This document shows positions 1 through 11,080 of a DNA stretch of 64,000 nucleotides, piece by piece. The stretch's first letter is position 1. Each line of letters opens with the position of its first letter. Both the position numbers and the translations under genes were made by a program. Source of the DNA: Cyanophora paradoxa (taxonomy: Eukaryota; Glaucocystophyceae; Cyanophorales; Cyanophoraceae); NCBI GenBank assembly GCA_004431415.1, contig QPMI01000524.1, positions 209,572 to 273,571 of the forward strand. Reading direction: 5' to 3'. Under the pieces are notes generated by a model that worked only from the letters and a program-made list of their open reading frames with translations, was not told the DNA's origin and did no database searches.

Positions 1-225
1 CGCCCCGGCCCGCCGCCATCGCGCCCTTGCGCCCCGTGCCCCCCGCTGCGGTCCTCCGGCGCCCAGCCCTCAGCACCCTGTGTGCCCAGCAGCCCTCGAT
101 ATTAGCTAGCGCCCCGCCGCCATCGCGCCCCTGCGCCCCGTGCCCCCCGCTGCGGTCCTCCAGCGCCCAGCCTGGCAGCCCTCAGCACCCTGTGTGCCCA
201 GCCGCCCTCTATTAGCTTTTTTTTT
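1..225. repeat. GC-rich tandem duplication (about 105 bp x 2)
   Basis: Two consecutive near-identical stretches start near 9 and 115. Each runs from a CGCCGCCATCGCGCCC start through a GTGCCCCCCGCTGCGGTCC core to CACCCTGTGTGCCCAGC. They differ by a few substitutions and a short insertion (CTGGCA) in the second copy. Reading frames cross them on both strands, but I see no credible protein. This looks like host intergenic repeat DNA. Confidence 0.75.
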
Positions 226-497
226 TGGAAAAGCCCCTGGGGGGCATATCAGTATATTAGTTAACGTTAGGCCAGCCCCGCGTATGTCCCCGCTGGGGGG
301 CCAAAAAAGACGGACTGTGAACATGCTAAGGTTGCTGTGGAGCTGTGCGAGTACTACGGTGACTGCAGGTTAACGTTGGTGCGGGCCACGAAGGTGCAGA
401 TATCGATGCGGGTGGGTGGACTTGAAAGGGGGAGGTGGTAGCGGTAGTGAGGTAGCAGTATTGAGGGGGGGGCGAAGGGGGGGGGGTAGCTATAGGC

Positions 498-632
498 CTC
501 AGCTATATATAGGCCTCAGGCCGCGGCGGGCCGCTGCGAGCGCGGCCTGCCGGCAGGGGCCCGCAGCTATATATAGGCCTCAGGCCGCGGTGGGCCGCTG
601 TGCGCGGGCGCGGCCTGCGGCCTGCCCGACTT
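498..632. repeat. Tandem duplication (about 64 bp x 2) upstream of the first gene
   Basis: The string AGCTATATATAGGCCTCAGG followed by a GC-rich tail occurs at about 501 and again at about 564, so the period is near 64 bp. Each copy contains a TATATATA core. It lies about 80-200 bp before the first start codon and could carry promoter elements, but position is the only support for that. Confidence 0.7.
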
Positions 633-710
633 TCCGGTACCCGGAAAGTTCACGACCGCAAGGTCGTCGCGCCGCATAGGCGTCTCTGCTGCTCGTCAGA
701 GCCTCTCCCG

Positions 711-3011
711 ATGTCCACTGCATCTCTGGTGCGTGCCGGACCGCGGCGGTGCCCGCTGCGACGGTCGGCCGACACTTTCCCCAGATTCCCGGCATCGGCT
801 CGCTAGGCGTCAAGCCAGGCGTGCCCGGACAGACACCTCGCCCTGCTTCCTCATCGACGAACTCGCGCTCCTCGAGCTCGGACGACATGATGACCGATGG
901 ACCGGCCCCGCCGTCGGGACTACCAGCTCCGATCAACCCGGCGAACTCGTCGGCACAGGCCGGCTACACCGAAGTTGTCCCCTACGGCAAGACAGCCGAG
1001 TCCCGACTCCAGTCCTACAATGCGGCACTGTTCGCTTACAAGGAAGCGTGCAAGCCTTTCATTCCCGGCTGCAACTTCCAGAACCGCGACCCGTCCAAGC
1101 GGGAGATCATGCTTCACCTCGAGCAACAGCTCAAGCTACACGGCCTTGCCAGCAAGGTCGTTGTCACGGAGAACTACCCGGTGTCCAACAACTTCGCCTT
1201 CTGCGTGCGGCAGCTCGACGACAAGGCCGCCGTTTACAAGACGATAGAGGAGCTGCGAGAGCTCGACATTCGGGACCTCAACAATGACCGGTGCACGTGC
1301 TCGCACCCGTGCGCGCGCTCACCGCCTCTCACTCCACCCTTGCTCAGGATTCACTTCGAGTCCACCATTCTCATCGAGGACCGCGAGAACCCGACACTCG
1401 CGTTCCACGGCATGCCGCCTCTCTGTACGCCCTGCCGCGCTGCGGAGCCCTGCGCGCACGTGCCTTACCCTGCTGTCGCCCCTCTCTCGCAGACGGCCGC
1501 GGAGAGAAGAAAACGGACAAGCACACGCACATCCGCCATGAGGAGTGCAAGGAAAAGGTGGCGGCGTTCATCGTCAACGCCTTCACCTCCGCGAAGCTCC
1601 CGCGTCCGGACCCGGTGGAGGTCCAGAACGAGATCCTCGGCATCGGATATGAGGCCTCGACTTTCGCGCAAGACCGCCAGGAGCGGCTCAACGCCCGCCC
1701 GGTCCTCTTCGCTGCCATGCCTCGCAAGGTGCGCACCTGATGGCGCCCACACCCCGCGCCCGGTTTCTTAAGCTGACGAGAATCTGCTCGGGCAGTACGC
1801 GGACGTGCTCCTGGCAATGTCGAAGGACTACGCGATCCTTGAAAGCGAGCACCCGGTCTGCATCCGCGACGTAACGGCGACCGGGGAACAACGGCTCCCG
1901 CTCAGCGAGTACCCCAAGGACGCCATCGTGCTGCTAATGACCGCCCCCAAGGGCCGCCGCCCGGACGGCTCGCTGGTGCGCGCACCGCCCCACGTGCCCG
2001 CGCATGCGTGCACCAACGCCGACGCCGGACGGGCGCGCCCCCAGGTCGTTCACTTTCTCCGCCACTGCGGCGTGGAGAACATCCACCACTGGGAGATCTT
2101 CTACGTCGAATCGACCTCGCAGGCGCCCTTCGCCCTCCGCCTCGTCCTCCGCAACCCGGACTTCGAGCGCTACGTCAACTCTTCTTTCTTTGCTGCGCAC
2201 CCGCTGGGCAACTCCCGGCCTCGCTGGCGCGTCGGCGGCCTCAACACGCTCGACATCCGCTTCCGCCTCATTCCGGCGCCCGCCGGCGAGCCTCTCGGCA
2301 ACATCTGTACCTCGGTGCGCGCGACGCCCCGCCGCGTCTATGCGTCGCGAACTCGCGCACACACACTCCGTTACAGGCGTGCTGCATCATGGACGACCCG
2401 TACGGCCACCCCTGGGCGAACCGGTGGAAGTGCCCCAAGGCGCAAGACGACTTCATCAAGAAGACCGCCGACTACGCGGCCGCCAAGGCAGTGCGTGTCT
2501 GCGGCGCGCCCGCGGGCTCCGCGGTGGCGAAAGCGGCCGCCGAAGCGGCTCGGGCGGCCGCCGCGCGCTCCGCCACCGACACCTTCCGGACGGACCTCGC
2601 GCGCACGCGCGCCGCCGTCAACACCGACGCTGATGCCGACAGCGACAACGACGACCGCGCCTCCGTCGTGTCCGCCGCCTCCGTCAGCACCACGAGCAGC
2701 GCGGTCCGCCGCTTCAGCCTCCTCGACATGCAACGCCCGGTCCACCGGCACCAGTCTCCGTCCGAGGCGAGCCCCGCGCGCCCGCCCATCGCTTTCGGAA
2801 TGACCGACCCCGCTGCCCGCAGATGCGTCGCAACGAGCGCCGTGCGGCTGAGCGCGAAGCCGCCGCCGCCGCCGCTGCCGCCGGCACGATGCCGGCCCCG
2901 CCAGCCCCGCGCCAACAGACCGGCCGCGAGAGCAAGCGCCGACTCGCCCAGAAGGCCGCGGAGATCGCCGCCAACAAGGCGGCCAAACGCTACCTCAACC
3001 AGGCAGCGTAG
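711..3011 (+). CDS. Multi-exon host gene, unknown function
   Basis: I can follow a spliced reading frame from ATG 711. Exons are about 711-728, 785-1290, 1348-1434, 1493-1728, 1781-1975, 2045-2314 and 2377 onward. The introns are 52-75 nt and most begin GTGCG or GTGCAC and end CAG; the 1729-1780 intron ends GAG. A further intron (about 2739-2820) would join the frame to a very basic, Ala/Arg/Lys-rich tail ending at 3011. Without that intron the frame runs as low-complexity Pro/Arg to about 3102. The N-terminus is Ser/Pro-rich, followed by a folded-looking region with repeated charged helices and an acidic Asp/Ser segment before the basic tail. I recognise no domain. The gene at 4643 uses the same intron style. 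Splice choices are inferred from frame continuity only. Confidence 0.6.
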
Positions 3012-4642
3012 CCCCGACGGCGGGAGGCTCCGGCTCACGGCCGCCCGGAGCTATCGAGCAGCTAGCTCCTTTCCTCTCCTGTGCAGGAGACCCTTTCTCT
3101 AGCTATCTTTCCTTTCCTTGGACAATCTTTTCTTTCAGTCGAATGAACCTTCACGTCTACAACAGTAGATTTCATGGGGCTGTGCCCCTAGCCTGGAACT
3201 GATGTTCTCCTCCCCGGGCTCAGCCCCTAATGTGAACGCGAAGGCCTTTTTGGAAGTTTTTTGCCTTCGTCCCCTGCAATATAGATAGGCAGAGGGGGGG
3301 GGGGGGGGGGGGTTCGGAGTGGGGGGGGGCGGGGCTAGGACGAGGGTGCGCGCATAGGTAAGGACGCGCCCGCTCAGGACCCCACGGCGGCGACGGGAGC
3401 GGGAGGAGGCCAAGCTGGAGGAGACTCGAACGCGGCGTCGGCAGGGCCCAGCCGGGCCCGTAAGGCCGAGGTTTAGGAGCTTCGGCTCCCCACGTTCGGC
3501 CAGCGACGACCTGCTCCCAACACCCGCCGCACCCGTGGACTTGGGCGGCGCGATTCAAGACCCAGCGCAACAATCCTGAACCTACCCTCCCATCTCCCCC
3601 TCCCCACCTCCTCTCTCAACTCCCCCCCTCACGAGCGACCCGCGGCCATGTTTTAGAACCAGCAAGAGGGCATCTAGGACCGTGTAGCTCAGCATGCCTA
3701 CGCCTCCTACTTGAGGACCGGCGCATATTATGTGTTGGGGGCGACCTGTCGGCTACAGCTTCAGCATCAGCTCGACTACGACAACAAGCTATAGAACCGA
3801 GCTCGCCCTTTTCCTCAGTGTAGCTTGGCTTTCCCAGTATCCGGTAGGCGTGGAGCGGGGGACTGCTGTCATGTGTGTACGAATGGAGCAGACTTTCCAA
3901 AAAAAAGGCCTGCGGCCTGCCCGGCCGCGCCGGCCGCGGCAGAGGATCATCGGATCATGAGCTAGCTATAGGCTAAGCGCTAGCGCTAGCTGCGCGCCGC
4001 GGCCAGCGCCTATATATAGCTACTAGGCTAGGCCTGCAGCTGCCGGCAGGCCCTAGGGGACCCTCGGAGGGGGTGGGCCTCCCAAATTCCCAATGCGCGC
4101 CGCCCTCTATATATAGCTAGCCCCGGCGCCCCGCGCCGCCGGGTGCCGCCCTACTAGGCTAGCCTATAGCGCTAGCCTATAGCTAGTATACGTAGCTAGC
4201 TATATAGCGCCAGCTGCATGCACTGCGGCATTTACATGCCCCATATGCATGCGCACTGCGGCATATATATATGCATGCCGCCGGCACCGCCGCGCCGCGC
4301 CGCGCCCCCGGCCCTGCAGCCCGTGCCCCGGCCCGGCCCATCGATGTCATGATCATGATGGTAAGTATACGTATACCACCGCCGGCGGTTTGATTTGTGA
4401 TTGCTTTGTTGTCCTTAATATCACTACCTACGGGGGGTTCGCCCCACGTGCACGTGCGCGCACTGTAGTCTCTCAAAAAAAATCGTCGAGTCGGTTTGAC
4501 GGTATACGTATACGGTACCCCCAGCGCTTGCTGAGGCAGCTGAGCAGCTGAGGCAGCTGAGCGACGCTTGATCGTGAGCGACAGCCGTCGCTCGCCGTGT
4601 TTTAGCGTTTAGCTAAGCCAGCTTTAGCGCTTGACCCTCATC
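3012..4642. other. Intergenic region, no gene recognised
   Basis: About 1.6 kb between two host genes. It contains two long G tracts (about 3293-3312 and 3320-3332), a C/T-rich stretch (about 3585-3640) and many nested CTAGCTATAG-type palindromes between about 3960 and 4210. Several frames stay open because of the high GC content, but none shows protein-like composition or a domain. Confidence 0.5.
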
Positions 4643-6475
4643 ATGTTCGCGGGAAAGAAGCGGAAGGCGTCCCTCGACGCCGATAGAAAGCTGGCAGCGC
4701 TTCACAAGAGATACAGCAAGCTGGTCTTCTTCCCCTGGGACCTGGTGCGCACGACCGCCGCCGAGCGAACGCTGCTTACGCCACGGCACGCGCCGCTAGC
4801 TACCTGTCGAGGTGCTCTGCATGATTATGCAGCGGCTTGACGTCCTCAGCGCCTCCCGCTTCCGCCAGTCTTCTCCGGTCATCTGGCGCAGGGTGCGTGC
4901 ACCTGGGAGCGGCGAGCTGCTGCGGCTCCTGTTCCTGCGCGGGTGCTCACTCGCCGCCAGCTGCCGCTCGGCGATGGCACCACCGCGGCTCCCTGGCTCC
5001 CGACCACGGCGACCATTTCAATTGGCGCCGACGTGCGCCCCCCGAGCCTGCCGGCCACCGGCACTGTGGTGGCGGACGCCTTCGTTGACTGCATGCACGC
5101 CGTGCGAGCGCCGCATCTAGATCTGCCCCGCCTGCACGCACGGGCGAGCTCATGCGCATCGGCAGGCCTGCGCGATCTTGCTGGAGAACCGGTACTTCGC
5201 CCGCGCGGACAGCCTGCGCATCGTCTGGTGCCGGCCGTCGGCGTCCAAGTGCCCCGAAAGCGGCGACTACCACTGCTCCGACCGGTTGTCCGCCCCGATG
5301 CTCGAGTCCCTCAAGCGGCGGCCCAACAAGATGGTCGACGTGCGATTCACGGCCGCTACGAACTCTCCCCACAAGAGCGGCGGGGCGCGCGTCGGCTACA
5401 TCTCGGCCACGGTGCCGCTTGGCGGTGCCTACGTCGACTCCTGCCTACTGTCTTCCTGGCAGCCGGGCTGTGTGAAGAACGTGCGCGCCTGCTTGCCGCC
5501 CGCGCTCGGTCCGGCACCCGCAGACGCCGCGCGCTTAGCTCGACGCCATCGTCGGCTTCATGAACTTCAGCGCCGTCGAGGCCGCCGCCTCCGCATCCGC
5601 CGAGGACCCTGCGATTACGACGACGACCGTGCGGGCCCTCGCGATCGCGGGACAGGGCGCCGTGGCCGGCGAGGCCACGGGACCGTACCGCCAGTGCACG
5701 TGGCTCGCCCGCGCGTTCAAAGAACATGTCGCCGCCGCCGGCCGCCCCTGCCCCTTCCGGGCCCGCTCGTTCTTCTTCGGCGTCCACACTTGGCATCCGG
5801 ACGACGGTGAAAAACCCCGGAAGGACGCGATGCTGCAGCTGATCGAGGACCTCTCCGACGTCCTCGCCTCGCGCATCCTCGTAGCGCGCGGCGCTGACCG
5901 CGCCAAACCCGAGCTCCGCCTCTTCCAACAACAGACCGACCGCACCCACGCGAAACCGGTCATCAAGGCCGATGCGCCCTTGTCCTTCCTGCGCTTCGGC
6001 GCGCGGCTCCTCCAGCGCACCGTGGAAAAGTTCGACCAGGCCTGCGACCTCAAGTTTGTCTTCGAGGGGTGCGCGCCCCCACCCTGCCCCGCCCCTCCCC
6101 ACGCTCACAAAAGCACGTCGCGCGCGCAGTATCGATGTCGGGACGTTGACGGGGTGCAGCGGCCTCTACGATGCGCTCACAGCGCGCACCGGCTTCACGG
6201 AGCTCGTCTTCCTTAACTGCGCCATGCGGACGGCGACGGCGACTGCGGTGTGGCCTGCCCACGCCAATGGCATGTTTTTGCTCGTGCGATCCGGCATCCT
6301 GCGGCCCGAGGCGAGGCTGTACGTCCGCGCCAAGTGGGATCCATGCTCGGCCGAGGTGCCGGAGTCCCAGACCCCCCTCCTCGTGCCCCTTACCGGCTGC
6401 CGGCTCTTGGCCCTGGAGAACATGAGCCCAAATCTCCTCGAGTTCCGTTGGCCGCGTTCCAAGCATCGCTTCTAA
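4643..6475 (+). CDS. Multi-exon host gene, unknown function (about 497 aa)
   Basis: Six exons join in frame: 4643-4744, 4833-4892, 4961-5101, 5166-5480, 5539-6068 and 6130-6475. All five introns are short (58-88 nt). Four of them begin GTGCG and the fourth exon also ends at GTGCGC; all end in AG. The start is ATG 4643, giving a basic N-terminus (MFAGKKRKAS), and the stop is TAA at 6473. The product is soluble-looking, with no signal peptide or membrane span. It has a large central region with Cys/Trp pairs and a C-terminal part ending in SKHRF. I recognise no family. The last about 128 bp of coding sequence is copied again just downstream (6535-6662). Exon edges rest on frame continuity and splice consensus. 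Confidence 0.65.
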
Positions 6476-6662
6476 CTAGTAAACAGTATACGTAGGTCAT
6501 CGATGTCATTGTGCTTTCCGGTCTTTTTTCGTGCTCTTGGCCGAGGTGCCGGAGTCCCAGGCCCCCCTCCTCGTGCCCCTTACCGGCTGCCGGCTCTTGG
6601 CCCTTGAGAACATGAGCCCAAATCTCCTCGAGTTCCCGTGGCCGCGTTCCAAGCATCGCTTC
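6345..6662 (+). repeat. Direct duplication of a gene 3' end (about 128 bp, offset 190)
   Basis: Bases 6345-6472, the last coding stretch of the preceding gene, recur at 6535-6662 with only a handful of differences. The second copy lies in non-coding DNA and its frame runs on past the position of the first copy's stop. It is a recent partial duplication, effectively a pseudo-exon. Confidence 0.85.
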
Positions 6663-7179
6663 AGGAAGTGTGCGGCCGTCCCTCACTCTTACCTTTGGGC
6701 TAGAGCTTGCATGATGAGGGCCGAGAGTGCAGAAAACGGAGAAAGATCTCGGCCTCTTGGAGAAACGGATTGCAGACCCCATCCTTTGATTGGGTATTGT
6801 TTAGATTCCACGCTTTGGCAGTGTTCACACTTTGATTGCATGTTTGTTTTCTAGATGTACCTGTGAGGATTAGAGTTGAGAGTCAAGCGTTTCTGGCAGA
6901 GCTTACAATTGTACTGGCTATAACATTGAACTCATTTGTGGACAATTTAGATTCGGTACGTTCCGGTTCCGGTCCAGATCCATGGGCATGCATGAACAAT
7001 TATAGGGGAAACAGCGGAACCAATTGCATGCAAGTATGCATGCATGCATGAATATTATAATTATAGGGGACACAGCGGAACCAATTGCAATGTATAGCAA
7101 GCATGTGCAAACAGTTGAAATTGCCATGACATTCAATTGCAAGCGCTAGCTATATAGCCTCTAATAAGCTAGTCTGCAT
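6663..7179. other. Intergenic, short repeated segment
   Basis: No gene is recognised. A phrase of about 30 bp (TATAGGGGAMACAGCGGAAC plus CAATTGCA) appears at about 7001-7028 and again at about 7062-7089. It is embedded in TGCATGCATGCA-type palindromes. Confidence 0.45.
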
Positions 7180-7736
7180 TCAACTGCTGCGGTGGCCTGC
7201 TTTCAGGATATCGATATCGATGAGGCGCTTGCGCAAGTTATCCCATATCTTCGGATTCGGCGAATTAAACATCGCCATGCCCAAGGCGAAGTCTTTGAAG
7301 GAGGCGCGAGCCAGAGTCCGAGAAGTACCGTCATCCTTCGAAATCTGTACATTCGTTAGTTATATAATTAATCAAGATCTGATGCAAAGCACTTTAATTC
7401 TATTCAGAGGAATGAAGGCGAATCACCGAAACGAGCAACTCCGAAGGAATCTTGCGAAGGCTGAGCGGGGGATCGGCGTGCACGACGTCGAAATCAACGA
7501 GTTTGGTGGCAAAGTACTTCGTCTTCCCGTCCTGCGTGACTTCGACATCTGCGAGGTAGGCTGCAAGCTGGAACGGCTTATCGTTCATGTTCAGCGGGTC
7601 CATCTTGGTTGAAGCATCAAAAACGTCCACTGAGATCGGGCAAAAGCTTGGGATATACGTATACTTCGAATTCCCGACCTCTGTGCCCAAGATGTACTTC
7701 TCTCCTTTCACAAGGAACAGCTCGCCCCGTGAGCCA
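7180..7736 (-). CDS. Small two-exon (or longer) host gene, unknown function
   Basis: On the minus strand a frame runs leftward from about 7736 through residues such as KGEKYILGTEVG and KYFATKLVDFDVV. It splices at a GTGATT donor near 7424 to an acceptor just right of 7344 and continues as ISKDDGTSRTLARASF to a stop at 7180-7182. The join is phase 0 and restores a coherent, normally composed protein. The 5' end is not fixed, because the frame stays open past 7711 without an obvious ATG, so an upstream exon may exist under the oppositely oriented LRR gene. No domain is recognised. Confidence 0.5.
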
Positions 7737-7753
7737 GTGATGCAATATCACAG

Positions 7754-8313
7754 GTCGATGTGCAATATGCAAACGATGGTGGAGCTGGGGCTATGCGAGC
7801 ATTGGCCTCCGGGCTGGCGAGACTCTCAAAGCTTGAACAGTGGAGCTTCGGTGTAGAAGGTTCTTTCCGTGAGGAACTGGACAGCTCCTGCCTGGTGACA
7901 CTGATAAGCCACCCGGCCCTCAAAAAGCTCGACCTCAAGCGCCTTCTATATAGCAGACCCTTTGGAAACATCTTCCACGTGTGTAAAACGAAGTCAATAT
8001 TATTATCCACAATATTAACTCTCCATCACTGCAGGCAATCGCTCGGGCCAGATCTCTGTTTTATGTGCGTCTGCACATAAAGTTTCCACATACAACATGC
8101 ATTGAGGACCTCGACGATATTTATGAGCTGCATGAATCACAGCTGACGTCGAAAAGCTTGCGCAATATTAATTGCAAGCCAGCGGTGAAATTAATCTTTC
8201 ACATGCATGGAAGCCTGGAGCAGCAAGCAGCAAACTGCTTTCGTAATTGGTTTGAAATTGATTCTCCGTCGATGTCGCTTTCTGTGAACCTGAAAAGAGT
8301 GATTGGAACCTAG
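7754..8313 (+). CDS. LRR-like gene fragment, two exons
   Basis: The first exon begins after a CAG at 7751-7753 and encodes an LRR-like stretch (GAGAMRALASGLARLSKLEQ), then a second LRR-like strand ending LKKLDLKRLL. It splices at 7979-8034 (GTGTGT...CTGCAG, phase 0) into an exon running to TAG at about 8313. The regular Leu/Ala spacing matches RNI-type leucine-rich repeats. No upstream exon or start codon is evident, so this is either the 3' part of a gene or a truncated copy. The larger F-box/LRR gene follows on the same strand and is probably related. Confidence 0.5.
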
Positions 8314-8433
8314 TGTACTCGAGCTGGCATGCGCATGCATATGCATGCAGGAAGCTCGAGCTCGCGATCGAGCATCCAATAGGAGCGTACCCCCCGGAGC
8401 CTAGCCTGCCTAGAGCTGCTATAGCTAGTTAAA

Positions 8434-8506
8434 GGCTGGGCACCCTCCCGCCCACTGGGGCAGCCCCGGGGCAGGCACCCTCCCGCCCACTGGGGCAGCC
8501 CCCGGG
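8434..8506. repeat. 37-bp tandem duplication
   Basis: The phrase GGCACCCTCCCGCCCACTGG plus GGCAGCCCC occurs twice in succession (about 8437 and 8473). It is followed by a C-rich tract at about 8541-8560. No function is apparent. Confidence 0.7.
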
Positions 8507-8631
8507 CCCGCCCCAGAGCCTACCGCGCGGTTGCAGCCGCCCGGCCCCCCCCCCCCCCCTTCCCCCCTCCCCCTGAACTTGGAAGCAATTAACGGCTTGC
8601 GCCGAAAAAGAAGGCTGGGCGCGCGATTAGC

Positions 8632-10795
8632 ATGCGCATGCATATGCAAACTTCCGCCACGTGCAAGCGGAGCGATGCGGAAGCCGGCGCGGAGCCGGCG
8701 AAGCGAGGCCGGCGAAGCGAGGTCTTCGGTCCAGAGCTTGCCGGTACGGGCCACATTCGTTTCGCGATCTTTGAGCTAATTTTGCTTGTAGGAGACGCTT
8801 CGAGCGCCCTCTCGAGGCTGCTGGACGTGACGTTTACGGAGAGCGGCGACGAAGTGAGGTCCGTGCCGGTCTTGGAAGCGCAAGAGACCGCTACGGAGGC
8901 TATACGTGCGCTTTGAACTCTCTCTGACCGCCCCCGTGATCTGCATACGACGGGCGTTCGCGCAGCACTCCGGCTCGCCGCCGCCGCAGGAGAGAGCGCC
9001 CCCCGCGCCTCAGAGCCAGTGGAGAACCCCGCGGAAGATCTCGAGCTCGTGCCGATATCGATCAACTCCATCCCGAACGACTGCCTGCGGCACCTGTTTG
9101 AGATGATGGGTCAGCCCGTGAGTTGGCCGCTACGGAGTGTGTGCCGGTACGCATGCGCGGGCCGCAGCGCTTGGCTCAGCCGGCAAATCCAGATCCACTA
9201 ACGTATAGGTATGAAGGCAGTGGAACGGCGTCATCGAAAGCGTACAGTGGAAGGAGGTCCACATACGCATCTCCGGCACAGCGCCTTCCGGATCTCTGGG
9301 CTCTTCGCTTGATGCTGAGGCTCAGTCGCAAGGATGGACGAGAGCGTGCGGAACTGCTGCTGCGCAAGCTGTGGCACGGCTGCTGGACAACAACACACTG
9401 AAGGTTTCAGATGCCGCATCCTTGGCGATCAGCGCGGAGGCCGCAAGCTCAGCCTGGCTCGTGTCTCAGCGAGTAGCGGCAGCCTGTCACAGGCGTACAG
9501 TCGCGTCCATCTGCAAGGTTCTGCGAGCCAAGAGCCTGGCGAATAAGATGCAGAACCTGACAGTCGAGTTGCGCATGTGCCCAGAGCACCTAGAATGCAA
9601 CGGAGAAAAAGCTGTCAATGTCTACTTCATAGATGAATACGTGCTCAGCATTCTGGACGCTCTCTCAGCTGTCGTCACATTGAAAAGCCTTCATATCATC
9701 CTCACATGCACTCAGTTCGCCTCGGCCCATCTTCAGCGCCCATGGCTTCCGTGGCCGAAGGCTATTGAACTCGACAGTCGACTGCGGCCATTCAAGGACC
9801 TTTCAGCTTTGAGCCTGGTGCTTGCTAAGACGAATCCCATGCCGGTGGAGCTCCTCTCCGCTGTGCGGGGATGCTGCCCGCGTATTTGCAGCCTTGTGAT
9901 TACACCGGATATGAGCAGTGAAGCGATTGGACCCGCCTTCGATTACATCGCAGCTCTGGAGTGCCTCGAAGACCTGGTCATCGTCATGCCCGATCAAGTG
10001 TGGGACGTGACCGACGCGCTAACCAGTCTCGGCCGGGCAGTGGGCAGGCTACGCCAGCTAACTTTTGCATATCGACCAACTGAAGCGCATGCGAGGTCAT
10101 TCTTACCACAATGTGTCTGACCACCTTTGTCTGACCACTTCTAGTTCTGCTGCAGGAGTGGCAAGCTTCAGGCACGCCGTGTCGTACTGTGTGACACATA
10201 TGGAGTTTATGCATGCAGTGAATACAATTGCGACTTGGACGGTCTCAAGGCAATCGCAAAGCTCACATCACTGAAGGTCATGAGAGGCATTCGGGTGCGC
10301 ACACTCACGGTCATGGTGGACCTGTTTGAAACATATATCGATGTGTACAAACGTGCAGATCGGGCTTGGCATGTCGGATGGACAAGCTGCGATGGACGCT
10401 CTGCGGAGGTGCACGCACCTGGAGGCCCTCTCTCTGCATGTTGCAGGCATCCCCCTGACAGAGAGTTGGGATGAAGATGGAATCGTAGAAATGCTCGTCG
10501 AAGCACTGGCTGCACTCCAATCCCTCAAATCCCTCAGCTTGCGCTTGTCTGGTGCGCTCGAGTTGTTTATTTATTCATTAGCTTTGCAAAAATGCTTCGC
10601 TCGGTCTCACATGCCTGTCTTGCATGCACAGATATTGGGCCTCCAGAGAAGGTAGTACGAATTCTTACTTGCGGCCCTGTGCGGCTGGCGACGCGATCGT
10701 CGGAATTACTTTTAAAGCGGGACTTGGCCGACGAGGAGGCCTTAGCCATCAATGCTATCGCTGGTCTTGAATTGTTAAGCATTGAGCACGAGTAA
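8632..10795 (+). CDS. F-box/leucine-rich-repeat-like protein, multi-exon
   Basis: A spliced frame starts at ATG 8632. Introns are at 8744-8791 and 8906-8965, and an F-box-like segment follows (SINSIPNDCLRHLFEMMG, then a CRYA...W region). The chain resumes near 9221 with WNGVIESVQWKEV and continues as a long exon to about 10119 with LRR-like spacing (LEDLVIVMP, LRQLTFAY). Later exons contain LDGLKAIAKLTSLKVM, then LEALSLHVAGIPL and LQSLKSLSLRLSG, and the last ends at TAA 10793-10795. Architecture and order match F-box/LRR substrate receptors of SCF ubiquitin ligases. The F-box is weak and the splice near 9150-9220 is uncertain. Confidence 0.6.
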
Positions 10796-11080
10796 GCCGT
10801 ACCCGATGTGTCACCAGAGTCAGTTTAGTACAATTGTTTAGTGCAATGTTGTGGTAAGAGTGACTCGAGAATTCGATTCGGGCCAGCTGCAGATGACAGC
10901 TGCAGTGAGGTTGTTCTTTATTTGTTTTTTGCAAAAAAGAGTTCCGCTGCGCTGAAAATCCAATTGCAAGTACGCTGCGCTGAAAACTGCATGCGCATGC
11001 GCAGCTGGATGTTCATGCGCTTGCTTAGCTGACATTCGGAGCACTTACGGTTGCGGCGGTACCGGCTGGATCACCGGTAG
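10796..11080. other. Intergenic gap, no gene recognised
   Basis: About 285 bp with CTGCAG/CAGCTG and TGCGCATGCGCA-type palindromes, but no coding-like frame. Confidence 0.4.

Noticed and set aside
11050-11080. GGCTGGATCACC string resembling the 3' end of bacterial 16S rRNA
   Set aside because: Only about 12 bp match, with no upstream rRNA sequence and no following CCTCC.
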